In this document: in pieces, positions 40,117 through 49,404 of the stretch
How the letters are laid out: each line of letters opens with the position of its first letter
How positions within the stretch are numbered: the stretch's first letter is position 1
Notes under the pieces: generated by a model
What the model was told of the DNA's origin: nothing
The model's input: only the letters and a program-made list of their open reading frames with translations
Databases searched by the model: none
Made by a program: the position numbers and the translations under genes
Assembly: GCA_035647455.1 (NCBI GenBank)
Contig: DASRNI010000025.1
Location: forward strand, 1-54,696
Origin: UBA1361 sp035647455
GTDB lineage: Bacteria; Bacillota_I; Bacilli_A; RFN20; CAG-826
Length of the DNA stretch: 54,696 bases
Direction: 5' to 3'

Positions 40117-42198
40117 TTACACCTTTATGAGCGCAAAGTCATCAGCGTGACCCCATGCGCCTGGATTCGCAACGCCTTCTAAGCCAATCGTAATTGTTTC
40201 GTTAGCGGTAATTGTAATATTATTAACTTCACCGAAAACATAATGCGTTTCAACAGTGCCCCAACCACGGACCATCGTTTTCATATCAAGACTAAGTCTA
40301 GTCCCGTCACCTTTAACGACAAATAAGTCAAGTTGCGAGTGAGCGATTTCACTAGCGGCAATTGCCATTAAGTACGCACTGAGTTCATAAGTTCCGGCTT
40401 CAGTTAAGACAATTTCTTGACTTAGTTTAAAATGGAACTGGTCACTACTATGGTACCAATTAAAGTTTGTCGTGCCGCTATAAACGTCACCGGCTTTGCG
40501 GTTTAGTTTGGCGACTTTATTTACTTCATTTGGGTGCGTATTACTACTCGCAATCCATGGTTCGACCACACGGTCGCTACTTCCTTGATTTTCAAAAGAA
40601 TTATCACGGACGTAATTTTGAATTACTTTGACATAAGCGGTAACGCTGAACATCCCTAAAATCGAACCCGTAACTTCGTATTCGCCGGGTGTACTTAAAA
40701 GTTCAAGGCTTGCTTCATCCCAACTAACGACAAACGGACGAATTGCATCGAAGTTTGTTTCGACTAAATAAGTTTCTGGCAGCGTTTCATTAGCCGCACT
40801 ATTAAGGGTAACGCTAATACTTTCTGTCCGGGCACGTACTGCTGTTTCATTAACGGCAGCGTGGTTACCTTTCATTAATTTAAACGTTTTAAGCGAAGGG
40901 AGCATTCTCCCGTTAAAACTAAAGAGTGCTTGGTTCGACCATGTTGCGAGACCATCACTATAACGATTGACGTTTTCTAAGTCATTCGCGTCACCAGTAT
41001 CCGTCCAAGCTTGGCCTTCAGCTGTTGCCCAGCCCGCATCTTTAACAGGTAGCCACGCTGGCTCCCAGTAAAAGACACCAGCACCCCGCTCTTCAGGAAC
41101 ATCAGCTAAAATTTCAACGACGTCACGCAAAGCTGTTGCTTGACCTTGAATACTTGTTTTGTATTTGCCAGCATCTTCCATTTGTGTGTTATAAATATGA
41201 CTTGCGTATGTATGTGATTCACCGGTAAAACCATAACTTGTTTCAGCAACAATGACCGGTTTTTTAAATTTCGCCGCCGTGCTATTTAAATTATGGCGTA
41301 AGTTATCAAGTGTGCCGTGATAAAACGGATAATACGACGCGCCGATTAAGTCGTAATCAACTTGCCGGCTATCCATCGCGGTGAAAAACGCATTAAAAAC
41401 ATCAAAACTGCCGCCTTCTGCTAAGTGAATCATTGTTAAAATATCCGGGTTAACCGTCTTCGCACCACGAACACCTGCTTTAATGAGTGTGGCAACGTTA
41501 TCAAAGCTTTGCTGCGGATTTGACCAGTTAATTTGGCCAACTGGGAAAAGTAAGCCGTTGTTAATTTCATTGCCAATTTGAATCGCTTGGACATCGACAC
41601 CGGCATTTTTAAAGTCATTTAGAACTTGAACGGTGAATTGTTCAACTTCAGCACTTAAATCAGTAAGCGACTTACCTGCCCATCTTGTCGGTGTTCTTTG
41701 TGTCCCTGGATCAGCCCAAAAGTCACTATAATGCAAGTCGACCATAACATTCATGTTCGCAGCTTGTGCGCGTTTACTCATGAGTATTGCCTGGGCAGTA
41801 TCAACACTACCGCCACCATAAACATCACCAAATAAATTACGTGGTGAATTCCAAATCCGCACTCGGAAAAAGTTAACACCATTCGCCGCCATAATTTGGA
41901 AGACGTCTTGTTCTTGGCCTAGCTCGTTATAATAGACTCCGCCATTTTGTTCAACTGTATGAATCATTGAAGCGTCAACTCCCATTGCGAAGTCTTCACG
42001 TAAATGTGGGATTGGGTTAACAATTAAGTTTTCATAATCATAAACTTCCACATTTGTTTTTTCTCCGATAATATCTTCAAAAGGCGTTTCTTTATATGTA
42101 AAGAGTGCGCCACTTTCGACTTCTTCTCCGTTATTTCGGCACCCACTTAAAGTGAGCGCTCCTAAAAGCAAAGCAAAAGCAATTTTCTTAAACTTCAT
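40117..42198 (-). CDS. secreted GH53 endo-beta-1,4-galactanase lipoprotein with binding module
   Basis: 693 residues. The lipobox is TLSGC (Cys20). The GH53 barrel begins near 68 (FAMGVDASM), with LHYSDFWADPGTQ, acid/base Glu211 in QIGNEINNG and nucleophile Glu319 in VIVAETSYGFTG. After the barrel come an Ig-like domain (about 440-515) and a jelly-roll module (about 520-693, from NYVRDNSFENQG) that probably binds the polysaccharide. It would start galactan breakdown at the cell surface. The start overlaps the AraC gene stop by 11 bases, with GAGGGA as ribosome site. Confidence 0.92.
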   Translation of the reverse strand: MKFKKIAFALLLGALTLSGCRNNGEEVESGALFTYKETPFEDIIGEKTNVEVYDYENLIVNPIPHLREDFAMGVDASMIHTVEQNGGVYYNELGQEQDVFQIMAANGVNFFRVRIWNSPRNLFGDVYGGGSVDTAQAILMSKRAQAANMNVMVDLHYSDFWADPGTQRTPTRWAGKSLTDLSAEVEQFTVQVLNDFKNAGVDVQAIQIGNEINNGLLFPVGQINWSNPQQSFDNVATLIKAGVRGAKTVNPDILTMIHLAEGGSFDVFNAFFTAMDSRQVDYDLIGASYYPFYHGTLDNLRHNLNSTAAKFKKPVIVAETSYGFTGESHTYASHIYNTQMEDAGKYKTSIQGQATALRDVVEILADVPEERGAGVFYWEPAWLPVKDAGWATAEGQAWTDTGDANDLENVNRYSDGLATWSNQALFSFNGRMLPSLKTFKLMKGNHAAVNETAVRARTESISVTLNSAANETLPETYLVETNFDAIRPFVVSWDEASLELLSTPGEYEVTGSILGMFSVTAYVKVIQNYVRDNSFENQGSSDRVVEPWIASSNTHPNEVNKVAKLNRKAGDVYSGTTNFNWYHSSDQFHFKLSQEIVLTEAGTYELSAYLMAIAASEIAHSQLDLFVVKGDGTRLSLDMKTMVRGWGTVETHYVFGEVNNITITANETITIGLEGVANPGAWGHADDFALIKV

Positions 42199-43012
42199 TT
42201 TGTCCCTCCTGTTTGCGATATGCTTCTGGACTTAAACCAGTTTGTTTTTTAAATGCAGTAGAAAAGTAAAGTGGGTTATTAAAACCGACTTGTTTAGCGA
42301 TTTCAGTAATTGTTTTAGTAGTGACTTCAAGTTTCTTTTTTGCTGCTTCCATACGAACTAAATTAAGAAACTGTTTCGTTGATATACCACTTGTTTTTTG
42401 AAAAATCGCCGATAAATAGTTTGGTGTAACACCAACGTTACTCGCGATATCATTAATCGTAATTTGAAATGCATAATTATTATAAATAAAGACTTTTGCG
42501 CGGTTCACATGTTGAGTTGCCGGACTTAAGGTTTTTCGGTGTGGCAAATTAATCGCGATTAGTTTTGCAAAAAACTGATAAGCAAGCCCGAGCGTATGTA
42601 AATCAAGGTAACCACTATCGCTATACGCAAAATAAATTGCTTCTAAAAGATAGCGGAGACTTTGGCTCGCGTCGTCATGTGTAATTCGGTTGTTTTTTGT
42701 AATATTTGCGAGTTCTAAATATTCCTTGGCATTAATCCCACCAAAACCAAGCCAGACGTATGTCCACGGATCACTTGCGTCCGGATAATAATGCGGATGT
42801 TCACCTGGTCCAATAAAGAATAGATCGCCTTTTTTTAGTTCATAGCGCTTGTTAGATGCTTCGAAAACACCTTGACCGGCAATCACTAAGTGGACCACAT
42901 AATATTGTTTCGGAGTAAATGTAAATTGTTTTGTGGGAATCGTTTGTTCATAGCCACATTCAAAAAGACTTAATTCAAAATAACTACTTGCGTCATTAAG
43001 AAGATGCTTCAT
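42188..43012 (-). CDS. AraC-family regulator of the galactan operon
   Basis: 274 residues from ATG 43012 (AAGGGG upstream); an ATG at 43081 lies in the promoter. The N-terminal cupin sensor (KGDLFFIGPGEHPHYYPDA) is followed by a C-terminal double helix-turn-helix with FQITINDIASNVGVTPNYLS and EIAKQVGFNNPLYFSTAFKK. As the first gene of the operon it probably senses a galactoside and activates transcription of its own operon. The stop overlaps the secreted GH53 start, so the two are coupled. Confidence 0.92.
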   Translation of the reverse strand: MKHLLNDASSYFELSLFECGYEQTIPTKQFTFTPKQYYVVHLVIAGQGVFEASNKRYELKKGDLFFIGPGEHPHYYPDASDPWTYVWLGFGGINAKEYLELANITKNNRITHDDASQSLRYLLEAIYFAYSDSGYLDLHTLGLAYQFFAKLIAINLPHRKTLSPATQHVNRAKVFIYNNYAFQITINDIASNVGVTPNYLSAIFQKTSGISTKQFLNLVRMEAAKKKLEVTTKTITEIAKQVGFNNPLYFSTAFKKQTGLSPEAYRKQEGQNEV

Positions 43013-43042
43013 TATCTTTTTGCCCCTTAAGTAACTACCTTC

Positions 43043-43104
43043 ATTATAAACAAAATATAAAATATTACTATAATATTCCATAAATTAAAATAGTAGAATA
43101 TTAT
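43043..43104 (-). promoter_or_regulatory. promoter and palindromic operator of the galactan operon
   Basis: TATAAT on the minus strand (43043-43048) has no good -35 box. Instead the region holds an inverted repeat ATAATATTC (43070-43078) and GAATATTAT (43096-43104) with a 17-base spacer. A weak -35 overlapped by such a repeat fits an activator-dependent promoter for AraC-type control. Confidence 0.5.
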
Positions 43105-43267
43105 ATGTTGATTTCAAACACAATGCTCGAAAAGTGTATATATACATTATAATTAACTTTTAACGCTCAATAAAACCATAGAAAAACAGATGTGTTTAAG
43201 GACTTAAATATATCCCCTAAAAGAAGGATGTCGCTCTAAACTTTACTAATTAAAGCTTAAAATAAAA

Positions 43268-44557
43268 TTAACTGATTAGTTCAATTAAGATAATTGTCGG
43301 TTCACTACGTTTTAATTTTCCGTTATAAACAACAACTTCTCCACCAAGCAAATTACGGTAAAGCCCGTCATCTAACGGGACATTAAATATTGCTTTTTCT
43401 TTGGCAAAATTAAAGAAACCATACATTGCTGCTGTTTCCGCTACTCTCACAGCCATGATTGTATTATCCGTGCCATCATTTAAAATTCGATAGATGTCAT
43501 ACTCGCTGAAAAGTTCATCGCGCTTTAAGTTTACAAGTTTTTCAATAAATTTATAAAACTGGGGGTCATCTACTTTTAAATTAATCGTATCTTGATCAAA
43601 AAGTGTTGGCCGGTGTGTCGCTTTTACTTCTTGACCGGCATAAAGAAAACCAACACCATTTTGGAAAAACGACCACGCAGTGACGTTACGAAGTTGCGTG
43701 TCATTTTCGCATAAAGCGGCAATGCGCGCCGTATCATGGTTTTCAATCGTGCGAATTTTCAAGTAACCTTCCGGGTAAATCTTTTCTTGTCTTTTAGCCC
43801 CTTTGACATAGACACTTAACGGTTTTTTTCCTTCTAAATATGCCTTTAAATCCGGGTAAATATCATAATCATAAAGAACGTCAAACGCTTCGTACATTTC
43901 TAAATCTGTATGCCCAATATGCCCGTGCTCTTTTAAAAATGAAATAAAACCTGGTTCAACTGATTCACTTAGCCAAATAAGATGTGGAAACTTTTGGTCA
44001 AGATTCATCCGCACATAACGCCAAAATTCTAGGGGAATCATCGGGGCAACATCAGCGCGGAAGCCGTCAACGCCAAGCTCCGCCCAGTATGTCAGCATCT
44101 TTAACATATAATCCCATAAGGCGCGATTACGATAATCTAAATCAATAATATCACTCCAGTCGCCAACTTTGTTGCCAAGTTCGTCGTTAATAAGAAAATA
44201 AAACTCGGGATGTTCTTTAAGTAAGACCGCATCAGGACTAGTGTGATGTAAAACAATATCAATCATCACTTTAAGTTCAAGTTCATGCGCTGCACGAATC
44301 AAGGCTTTAAAGTCTGCTAAACTGCCGTGTTCGGGGTTAATTGCGTAATAATCTTTAATTGCGTAAGGACTTCCTAATGTTCCTTTGCGACTCTTTTCAC
44401 CAAGTGGGTGAATTGGTAATAAATATAAAATATCAACATCTAATGCTTTAATGCGTTCTAAATCTTTAATGAGCGCTTGAAAAGTGCCTTCCGGCGTATG
44501 ATTACGCGGATATACTTGATAAATTGTCGCGTGTTTTAAATACTCTTTGTTTTGCAT
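43268..44557 (-). CDS. GH13 alpha-amylase family glycosidase
   Basis: 429 residues, cytoplasmic. The barrel starts with ATIYQVYPRNHTPEG. Conserved region II is GVDGFRADVAP with nucleophile Asp169, the acid/base is Glu198 in WLSESVEP, and Asp275 in ENHDTAR is the third acid. It probably cleaves imported alpha-glucans or maltodextrins; the exact activity is unknown. GAAAGGA precedes the ATG. It lies before the galactan operon on the same strand but a 186-base gap with the AraC promoter separates them. Confidence 0.9.
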   Translation of the reverse strand: MQNKEYLKHATIYQVYPRNHTPEGTFQALIKDLERIKALDVDILYLLPIHPLGEKSRKGTLGSPYAIKDYYAINPEHGSLADFKALIRAAHELELKVMIDIVLHHTSPDAVLLKEHPEFYFLINDELGNKVGDWSDIIDLDYRNRALWDYMLKMLTYWAELGVDGFRADVAPMIPLEFWRYVRMNLDQKFPHLIWLSESVEPGFISFLKEHGHIGHTDLEMYEAFDVLYDYDIYPDLKAYLEGKKPLSVYVKGAKRQEKIYPEGYLKIRTIENHDTARIAALCENDTQLRNVTAWSFFQNGVGFLYAGQEVKATHRPTLFDQDTINLKVDDPQFYKFIEKLVNLKRDELFSEYDIYRILNDGTDNTIMAVRVAETAAMYGFFNFAKEKAIFNVPLDDGLYRNLLGGEVVVYNGKLKRSEPTIILIELIS

Positions 44558-44623
44558 GAATTAAATCCTTTCACTTCTATTTTACCTTGTAAAGCGAAAG
44601 AGAAATTAAAAAGCGATTATTCG

Positions 44624-46075
44624 TTACAAAGCGTCTGGCCCAAAGTCACTGATAAACTTGGCGACTAATTTTTCTTGCCAGTCATCAACGGGGACAAGTC
44701 GGCCAAGGAAAAAGCGCATTATTTCGGGTTCTTCACTAAACTTGAGTCCACCAATTAATTCGCGGTTATCATAAAGCCATGCGAGTCGGTCAACCATAAA
44801 CGTAATATGCGATAACGTAAAGACCCGGCGCGGTAAAGCGAGCCGCACAAGTTCGACACTTGCGAGATGTTCGCTCCCATCAGGATTCCGCGTTTCCGAA
44901 ATTGTCCCGCGTTCCATCCCGCGCGATCCACTAACTAAGTAAATAGCCGCGTTAAGAGCGCCAGCTGGGTACTCTTCTCCTTTTAGGTGCGGTAAAAAAG
45001 CTTTCGCATCTAAATGAAGGCCAAGTCCGCCAAACGGCGTTACAACCGGCACATTATGTTCTTGAAGCATCTTGCCAAATGCATTAATAAATTCTGGACC
45101 TTGGCTAATATTATCAAGTTCAAGTGTTTCCTCGATTCCGACATTTAGTGCTTCCATTTCGCGAACACTCATCCCACCATACGTCAGAAAGCCTTCAAAA
45201 AGCGGAATAAGGTTTTTCATTTTGTGGAATAGTTTTTCGTCACGAACCATAATTCCACCACCACGAGCGTTGCCTAGCTTACGCGCAGAAAAGTAAATAA
45301 TATCCGCTTCGGCGGAGATTAAATGATTTATTTCTTGAATTGAATGATCTTTAAGCCGCTTTTCCCGCGTTTTCATAAAATAAAGGTTATCAGCAAGTAA
45401 ACTTGAATCCATCACAAGCAAGAGATTATATTTATCACATACTTTGCGGACTTCTTTAATGTTTTCAAGCGAGATTGGTTGACCACCAATTAAGTTTGTC
45501 CCCATTTCGAGCCGGACAAATGAAACTTTATCCGCTCCGTGCTTTTTGATTTCACTTTCTAATTTAGCGATATCCATATTACCTTTAAATAAATTTGCGC
45601 TTACTGTTTCGATTGCTTCATCTAAATGGCATTCAATAACTTCACCGCCGCATTCATTAATATGCGCTTTAGTCGTTGTGAAATGGTAATTCATCAGTGC
45701 GACATCACCTTGTTTCACAAACACTTTACTAATAATATGCTCCGCGGCGCGGCCTTGATGGACGGGTAAAAAGTACGTCATATTAAAAAAGTTTTGTAAA
45801 GTTTTTTCAAGGCGGTAAAACGTTTCGCTTCCGGCATACGAATCGTCCGCTAAGGACATTGCTGCAAGTTGCTTTTCGCTCATTGCATTCGTGCCGCTAT
45901 CAGTAAGCAAATCAAGAAATACATCACGGTTCTTTAAAAGGAACGTGTTATTTCCCGCTTCATCGATTGCTTTTGCTCTTTCTTTAATTGGTAGCAAGTT
46001 GATCTTAGTAACAATGCGCACCTTATGCATTTCTAGGGGAAATGGGGCGACTTTATAACGGGCTATTTTCGACAT
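44624..46075 (-). CDS. tyrosine-phenol-lyase/tryptophanase family PLP lyase
   Basis: 483 residues from ATG 46075 (AAAGGA upstream); an upstream in-frame ATG at 46138 lies in the T-box. It is a beta-eliminating lyase with LLTDSGTNAMS, YAGSETFY (Tyr80), HQGRAAEH and a PLP lysine at 266 (SARKLG). At the two positions that separate TPL from tryptophanase it is TPL-like: Thr133 in FTTT, and Arg389 in GMERG. However, the Arg of the DATR/DSAR motif is Leu226 (DSSL), and the Asp after the PLP lysine is Leu267. The reaction would be tyrosine to phenol, pyruvate and ammonia, or the reverse; the changed residues make the actual substrate uncertain. The T-box in front suggests tyrosine starvation control. 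Confidence 0.85.
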   Translation of the reverse strand: MSKIARYKVAPFPLEMHKVRIVTKINLLPIKERAKAIDEAGNNTFLLKNRDVFLDLLTDSGTNAMSEKQLAAMSLADDSYAGSETFYRLEKTLQNFFNMTYFLPVHQGRAAEHIISKVFVKQGDVALMNYHFTTTKAHINECGGEVIECHLDEAIETVSANLFKGNMDIAKLESEIKKHGADKVSFVRLEMGTNLIGGQPISLENIKEVRKVCDKYNLLLVMDSSLLADNLYFMKTREKRLKDHSIQEINHLISAEADIIYFSARKLGNARGGGIMVRDEKLFHKMKNLIPLFEGFLTYGGMSVREMEALNVGIEETLELDNISQGPEFINAFGKMLQEHNVPVVTPFGGLGLHLDAKAFLPHLKGEEYPAGALNAAIYLVSGSRGMERGTISETRNPDGSEHLASVELVRLALPRRVFTLSHITFMVDRLAWLYDNRELIGGLKFSEEPEIMRFFLGRLVPVDDWQEKLVAKFISDFGPDAL

Positions 46076-46085
46076 TTTCTTTTCC

Positions 46086-46357
46086 TTTCTGCCACCGTAA
46101 TTAAAAAAACGATGGTCTTCGACGTAAGGACGAAACATTTGTTCCGCGGTACCACCCTACTTATGGTTCTACCATCGCTCATTGAGTCTTCTCTCTTGCC
46201 TTGTAACGTAAGGATTACGGGATAGCCTACTCTATTTCGGTATCCGGCTCATAAGTGTATATCAGCTTCTTTAGCACTTGCTTGCACCACCCGCAAGTTC
46301 TCTAGACCTAAATCCTGCTGCTTCTCTTAATCACTGCCGTTAAGTAATAAATATATG
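46086..46357 (-). promoter_or_regulatory. T-box riboswitch with probable Tyr (UAC) specifier
   Basis: The T-box sequence AGGGTGGTACCGCGG lies on the minus strand (about 46143-46157). Upstream is a Stem I with GGTGGTGCAAGCA and then GATATACACTTATGAG, where the specifier reads TAC followed by A, as usual. The terminator is formed by GCGATGGT pairing with ACCATCGT followed by six T; the alternative antiterminator uses the T-box sequence and ends before the ATG. A good promoter lies just upstream. Uncharged tRNA-Tyr should turn the downstream lyase on. The T-box is certain; the specifier is read from motif position. Confidence 0.88.
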
Positions 46358-46363
46358 TCTCTT

Positions 46364-46392
46364 ACTTTAGCGAACAACAAGATTGAGTGCAA
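46364..46392 (-). promoter_or_regulatory. promoter of the T-box operon
   Basis: TTGCAC (46387-46392) and TAAAGT (46364-46369) with a 17-base spacer on the minus strand. The predicted start is about 46357. The remaining bases to 46495 hold no gene; CAGCGCTG at about 46441-46448 is a small palindrome. Confidence 0.65.
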
Positions 46393-46495
46393 TAAATATT
46401 ACAATGTAAGCGGTATATTACAAAAAAGCACCGCATAAAAACAGCGCTGTAAAGCAGAAAATCTTTATAAATTAACTAATATTTATATAAGTTTT

Positions 46496-48664
46496 TTACC
46501 AACCAGATGCCTTTTTGCGGACGATTAACTCTTCATAAGTGATTGGTAACGGTTTAATGTATTCACTAAATAACTTGATAATTGCTTTGTTTTTCGTTTG
46601 GAGTGCCTCACCATAATAGTGAAGCACCGTACGGCGACGAATAAGTTCTTCTTTGAAAATAACGTCAATTACTTCCATATACTCATGTTTCATTGCGTTA
46701 AGTAGAATGCTGACTAATAACTTCTTCTTATGGCGCCGGCCCTTAAGGTTAGTTAAAATAACTGGAGTATATTCATGATTTTCAAAAAGAAACTCACGGT
46801 CAAAATCTCGTAAAGCAAGTTTACCCTTTTGGCTAAGCGTAAAGTAAAAATCAAAGTTCGTCATCCCTTTTGTTATTTTATAAAGGGGATACGACTTAAA
46901 CTTTTCATAAAGTTCCGGTGTTAAGTATTCTTGGAAATTAGGAACGTTGTCACGCTTTATTTTGAGTGCGTAAACTGATTCAAAGTCGGCAACAATTAAT
47001 TTCTTCATAAACTTAAAGTCGCTAAAATGAATTGAACTAAAAGCTTTTAAATGTCGGCCGCGACCCGACTTTGCCATATTCATAATAAACTCTTCGTCAT
47101 TTGCGAGTTTAGGTGCAATATGTCGTAAGGCGCGCTGACTATCATTAATATGTTCAACAAACATTACGTCGCCACGCCTTTTTTCACTAAGCCGCGCAAA
47201 AATAAGATCGTTCGCTTGTAAAAGTTTGATTATGAATTGATCATCTTCTTGCAGTCGCTTACTTAACGCCCCATATAATTCCGGTTTTTGCGCTACAGCA
47301 ATGCGACTTATTTCGTCATTATCACGAAGACTCTCGCTCGCATACAAATAGTTCAGCGGATTAAAAGTAACAGCTTCGCTAACAACTTCGAAGTCATCTT
47401 GTAAACGCGGACTAACGTACTGCAGTATTTCCTGTTTATCGCTATATGAACTTTGGGCAATAATATCACGAATTAACTCTTTGTTATCACGAAGTTTCGG
47501 TGTTGCCTGTTCAACAATTTTAACGCTTTTCCGCGCTGCTTGGAGAATTACTTCTGCACTTCCGAACACCTTTTCTGGTAAATCAAGCCGCGCAATTTCA
47601 AACGGATAATAAATCTTTTTAAGTGCCGCAACAGTAACACCTGCATCTTCACGAAGTTCAAGCGGCAAGTCGTTATACTTTAAGTCACCATACTTAACGC
47701 GCGCAGCGACAATTGGCGGGGCAAAAAGTATTTCTTGATCAATATACGGTAAAACACTTTTTTCGCGACTTAGAGCGCTCGCACAAAGTTGAACGTTTTT
47801 ACGTAACCTGCTACTTGCATATATCAGTGCTTTTCCGCGCGAACTAACTGCCGCACGGACAACATCATCGTCGTCACTAAATGTCTCAGCAAGATGTTCT
47901 AAAGCAAGACCGTCACTTTTAACGATTAGTAAAGCAATTTCTTTGTCACGCATAAATTGGTCTGGTAACGGTTTCGAGCGGTAACGAAACTCTGCCGCAT
48001 ACGCTTTCGCAAACGCACGGTCATTTTTAAACTCTTCACGAATTACGGGGTAATTAGCCGGGATTTTTGTAATAAATAACAGCATAAAGTCGCGATCTTT
48101 TTGTAAGTGTTCGGGAAGTTTATCGTAAGCAATAAATGAACTCGGTAAAAGATAATCAACTTGATTTAAAGTAAGCCGCATAATCGTTTCATCAGCCTGG
48201 AGTCTTGGGCTTAATGCGTAGTAAACATGATGACTAAACGCGAGCATCTTTTCTGCGAATGCTTTATTGTCGCGCAAGGCAAAACTTGCGTATTGTAAAT
48301 TGCGTGGCCATTTTTTAACCGCGAGTAGAGCGATGTGCGCTTCATTTTTCAAGCGGTCACTTACAGCCGAAAAGGCAAAATTTGTGTTTTCAATTGCGCA
48401 GAGCACAACTTCTTCGTCGTCGCGAAGTCTTTTACTCGCGTAACGTAAAGACTGGTTACCCGGAAAGCTCACAGCGAGTAAAGTTATTTCTTTATCATCC
48501 TGAAACACTTCATTCAAGTACGAATAAACTTCGGGATTTCTTTGTAATGCCTTTAAAACAAAGGCACGATCATTTTGTAAATTAGGGTCGGCTTTTAAAA
48601 AAAGAGCGCCGTTATCGTATATCCTGTTTAAAACATATTGTTCATCTTGCCACTTGTTATTCAT
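46496..48664 (-). CDS. DUF4116 repeat protein
   Basis: 722 residues, no signal peptide. It is built largely of DUF4116-like repeats with the pattern DDKEITLLAVSFPGNQSLRYASKRLRDDEEVVL, each about 36-50 residues with an acidic turn and a YASxxLRD motif; about ten copies run from residue 20 to 590. The last 130 residues (from about 590) are different and helical. Such proteins form a curved helical solenoid for protein binding; their function is unknown. No ribosome site is clear; the leader before the ATG is AT-rich. The gene stands alone. Confidence 0.8.
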   Translation of the reverse strand: MNNKWQDEQYVLNRIYDNGALFLKADPNLQNDRAFVLKALQRNPEVYSYLNEVFQDDKEITLLAVSFPGNQSLRYASKRLRDDEEVVLCAIENTNFAFSAVSDRLKNEAHIALLAVKKWPRNLQYASFALRDNKAFAEKMLAFSHHVYYALSPRLQADETIMRLTLNQVDYLLPSSFIAYDKLPEHLQKDRDFMLLFITKIPANYPVIREEFKNDRAFAKAYAAEFRYRSKPLPDQFMRDKEIALLIVKSDGLALEHLAETFSDDDDVVRAAVSSRGKALIYASSRLRKNVQLCASALSREKSVLPYIDQEILFAPPIVAARVKYGDLKYNDLPLELREDAGVTVAALKKIYYPFEIARLDLPEKVFGSAEVILQAARKSVKIVEQATPKLRDNKELIRDIIAQSSYSDKQEILQYVSPRLQDDFEVVSEAVTFNPLNYLYASESLRDNDEISRIAVAQKPELYGALSKRLQEDDQFIIKLLQANDLIFARLSEKRRGDVMFVEHINDSQRALRHIAPKLANDEEFIMNMAKSGRGRHLKAFSSIHFSDFKFMKKLIVADFESVYALKIKRDNVPNFQEYLTPELYEKFKSYPLYKITKGMTNFDFYFTLSQKGKLALRDFDREFLFENHEYTPVILTNLKGRRHKKKLLVSILLNAMKHEYMEVIDVIFKEELIRRRTVLHYYGEALQTKNKAIIKLFSEYIKPLPITYEELIVRKKASGW

Positions 48665-48710
48665 ATTTTTAAGTTTAACATAACTTTCTGCACGATTACC
48701 GCTTGATTAT

Positions 48711-49356
48711 TTAAAATAGGCTGAGTTGGTCACCTTCATCGTACTTCTTAAGTTTCATCGCTAAATGTTTACGTAAAGCGTCATCTTCGGCTAAGAATGC
48801 GTCCCGATAGTTTTTAACTTAACGTTGTGCTTGCGGCCTTAAACTCATCTTGCTCAAAAAGCTGGGCAATATAATGAACTTCATCGTAGACGGCAAATGA
48901 TTCGGCGACTGTTTTTGCTTTGTGCGATTTTTTTAACAGTCTTTCATTTAGTTTACCGCGTTCTTGAATGTGATAATAATCAACGTTTTTTGTATTTTGT
49001 GCGCTTAGTTTAAGTACTTCATTATTAACATAAATCCAGACACTGCGCCTAATGTCATATAGTCGCAACTCAACGATTCGCATATAAATCGCGGCAATTT
49101 TTTTCCATGTCCGCCGTTCTTTACGCGTGTTATCTTGATGAGCGACTAATACTGTTTCCTGCGCTTTAATATAGGCAAACATTTTATAAAGTGTTATTGC
49201 ACTATATGTTTCATCTAATTGATCGCGCAGACGGCCAAAATTGTTTTCCGTCATATCTAAAAATCTCGTGTTAATTGCTTCATCCCAAATTTTAGGATTA
49301 TGTCTTTCTTCATTATTTAACTCAAAAATCTTTTTATGTTTTTTTCTTACGTACAT
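48711..49356 (-). pseudogene. unknown helical protein, frameshifted near its end
   Basis: The frame from 49356 ends at 48814 after 180 codons (EFKAASTTLS stop). In the next frame, immediately after, 35 codons to the stop at 48711 encode KNYRDAFLAEDDALRKHLAM and a charged tail, with codon use like a real gene. Removing one T in the GTTAA stretch near 48814-48825 would join the two into about 217 residues. The body is basic and helical (KERRTWKKIAAIYMRIVELR), no family is recognised. Either a recent frameshift or an assembly error. Confidence 0.55.
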
Positions 49357-49404
49357 TTTTAAATCTCACCTTGTTATTCACTGTCTTACTAAATATTATA
49401 CTAC

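Noticed and set aside
46076..46138. Upstream start of the lyase at 46138
   Set aside because: The extra 21 codons are translated T-box terminator sequence; the ATG at 46075 has a ribosome site.
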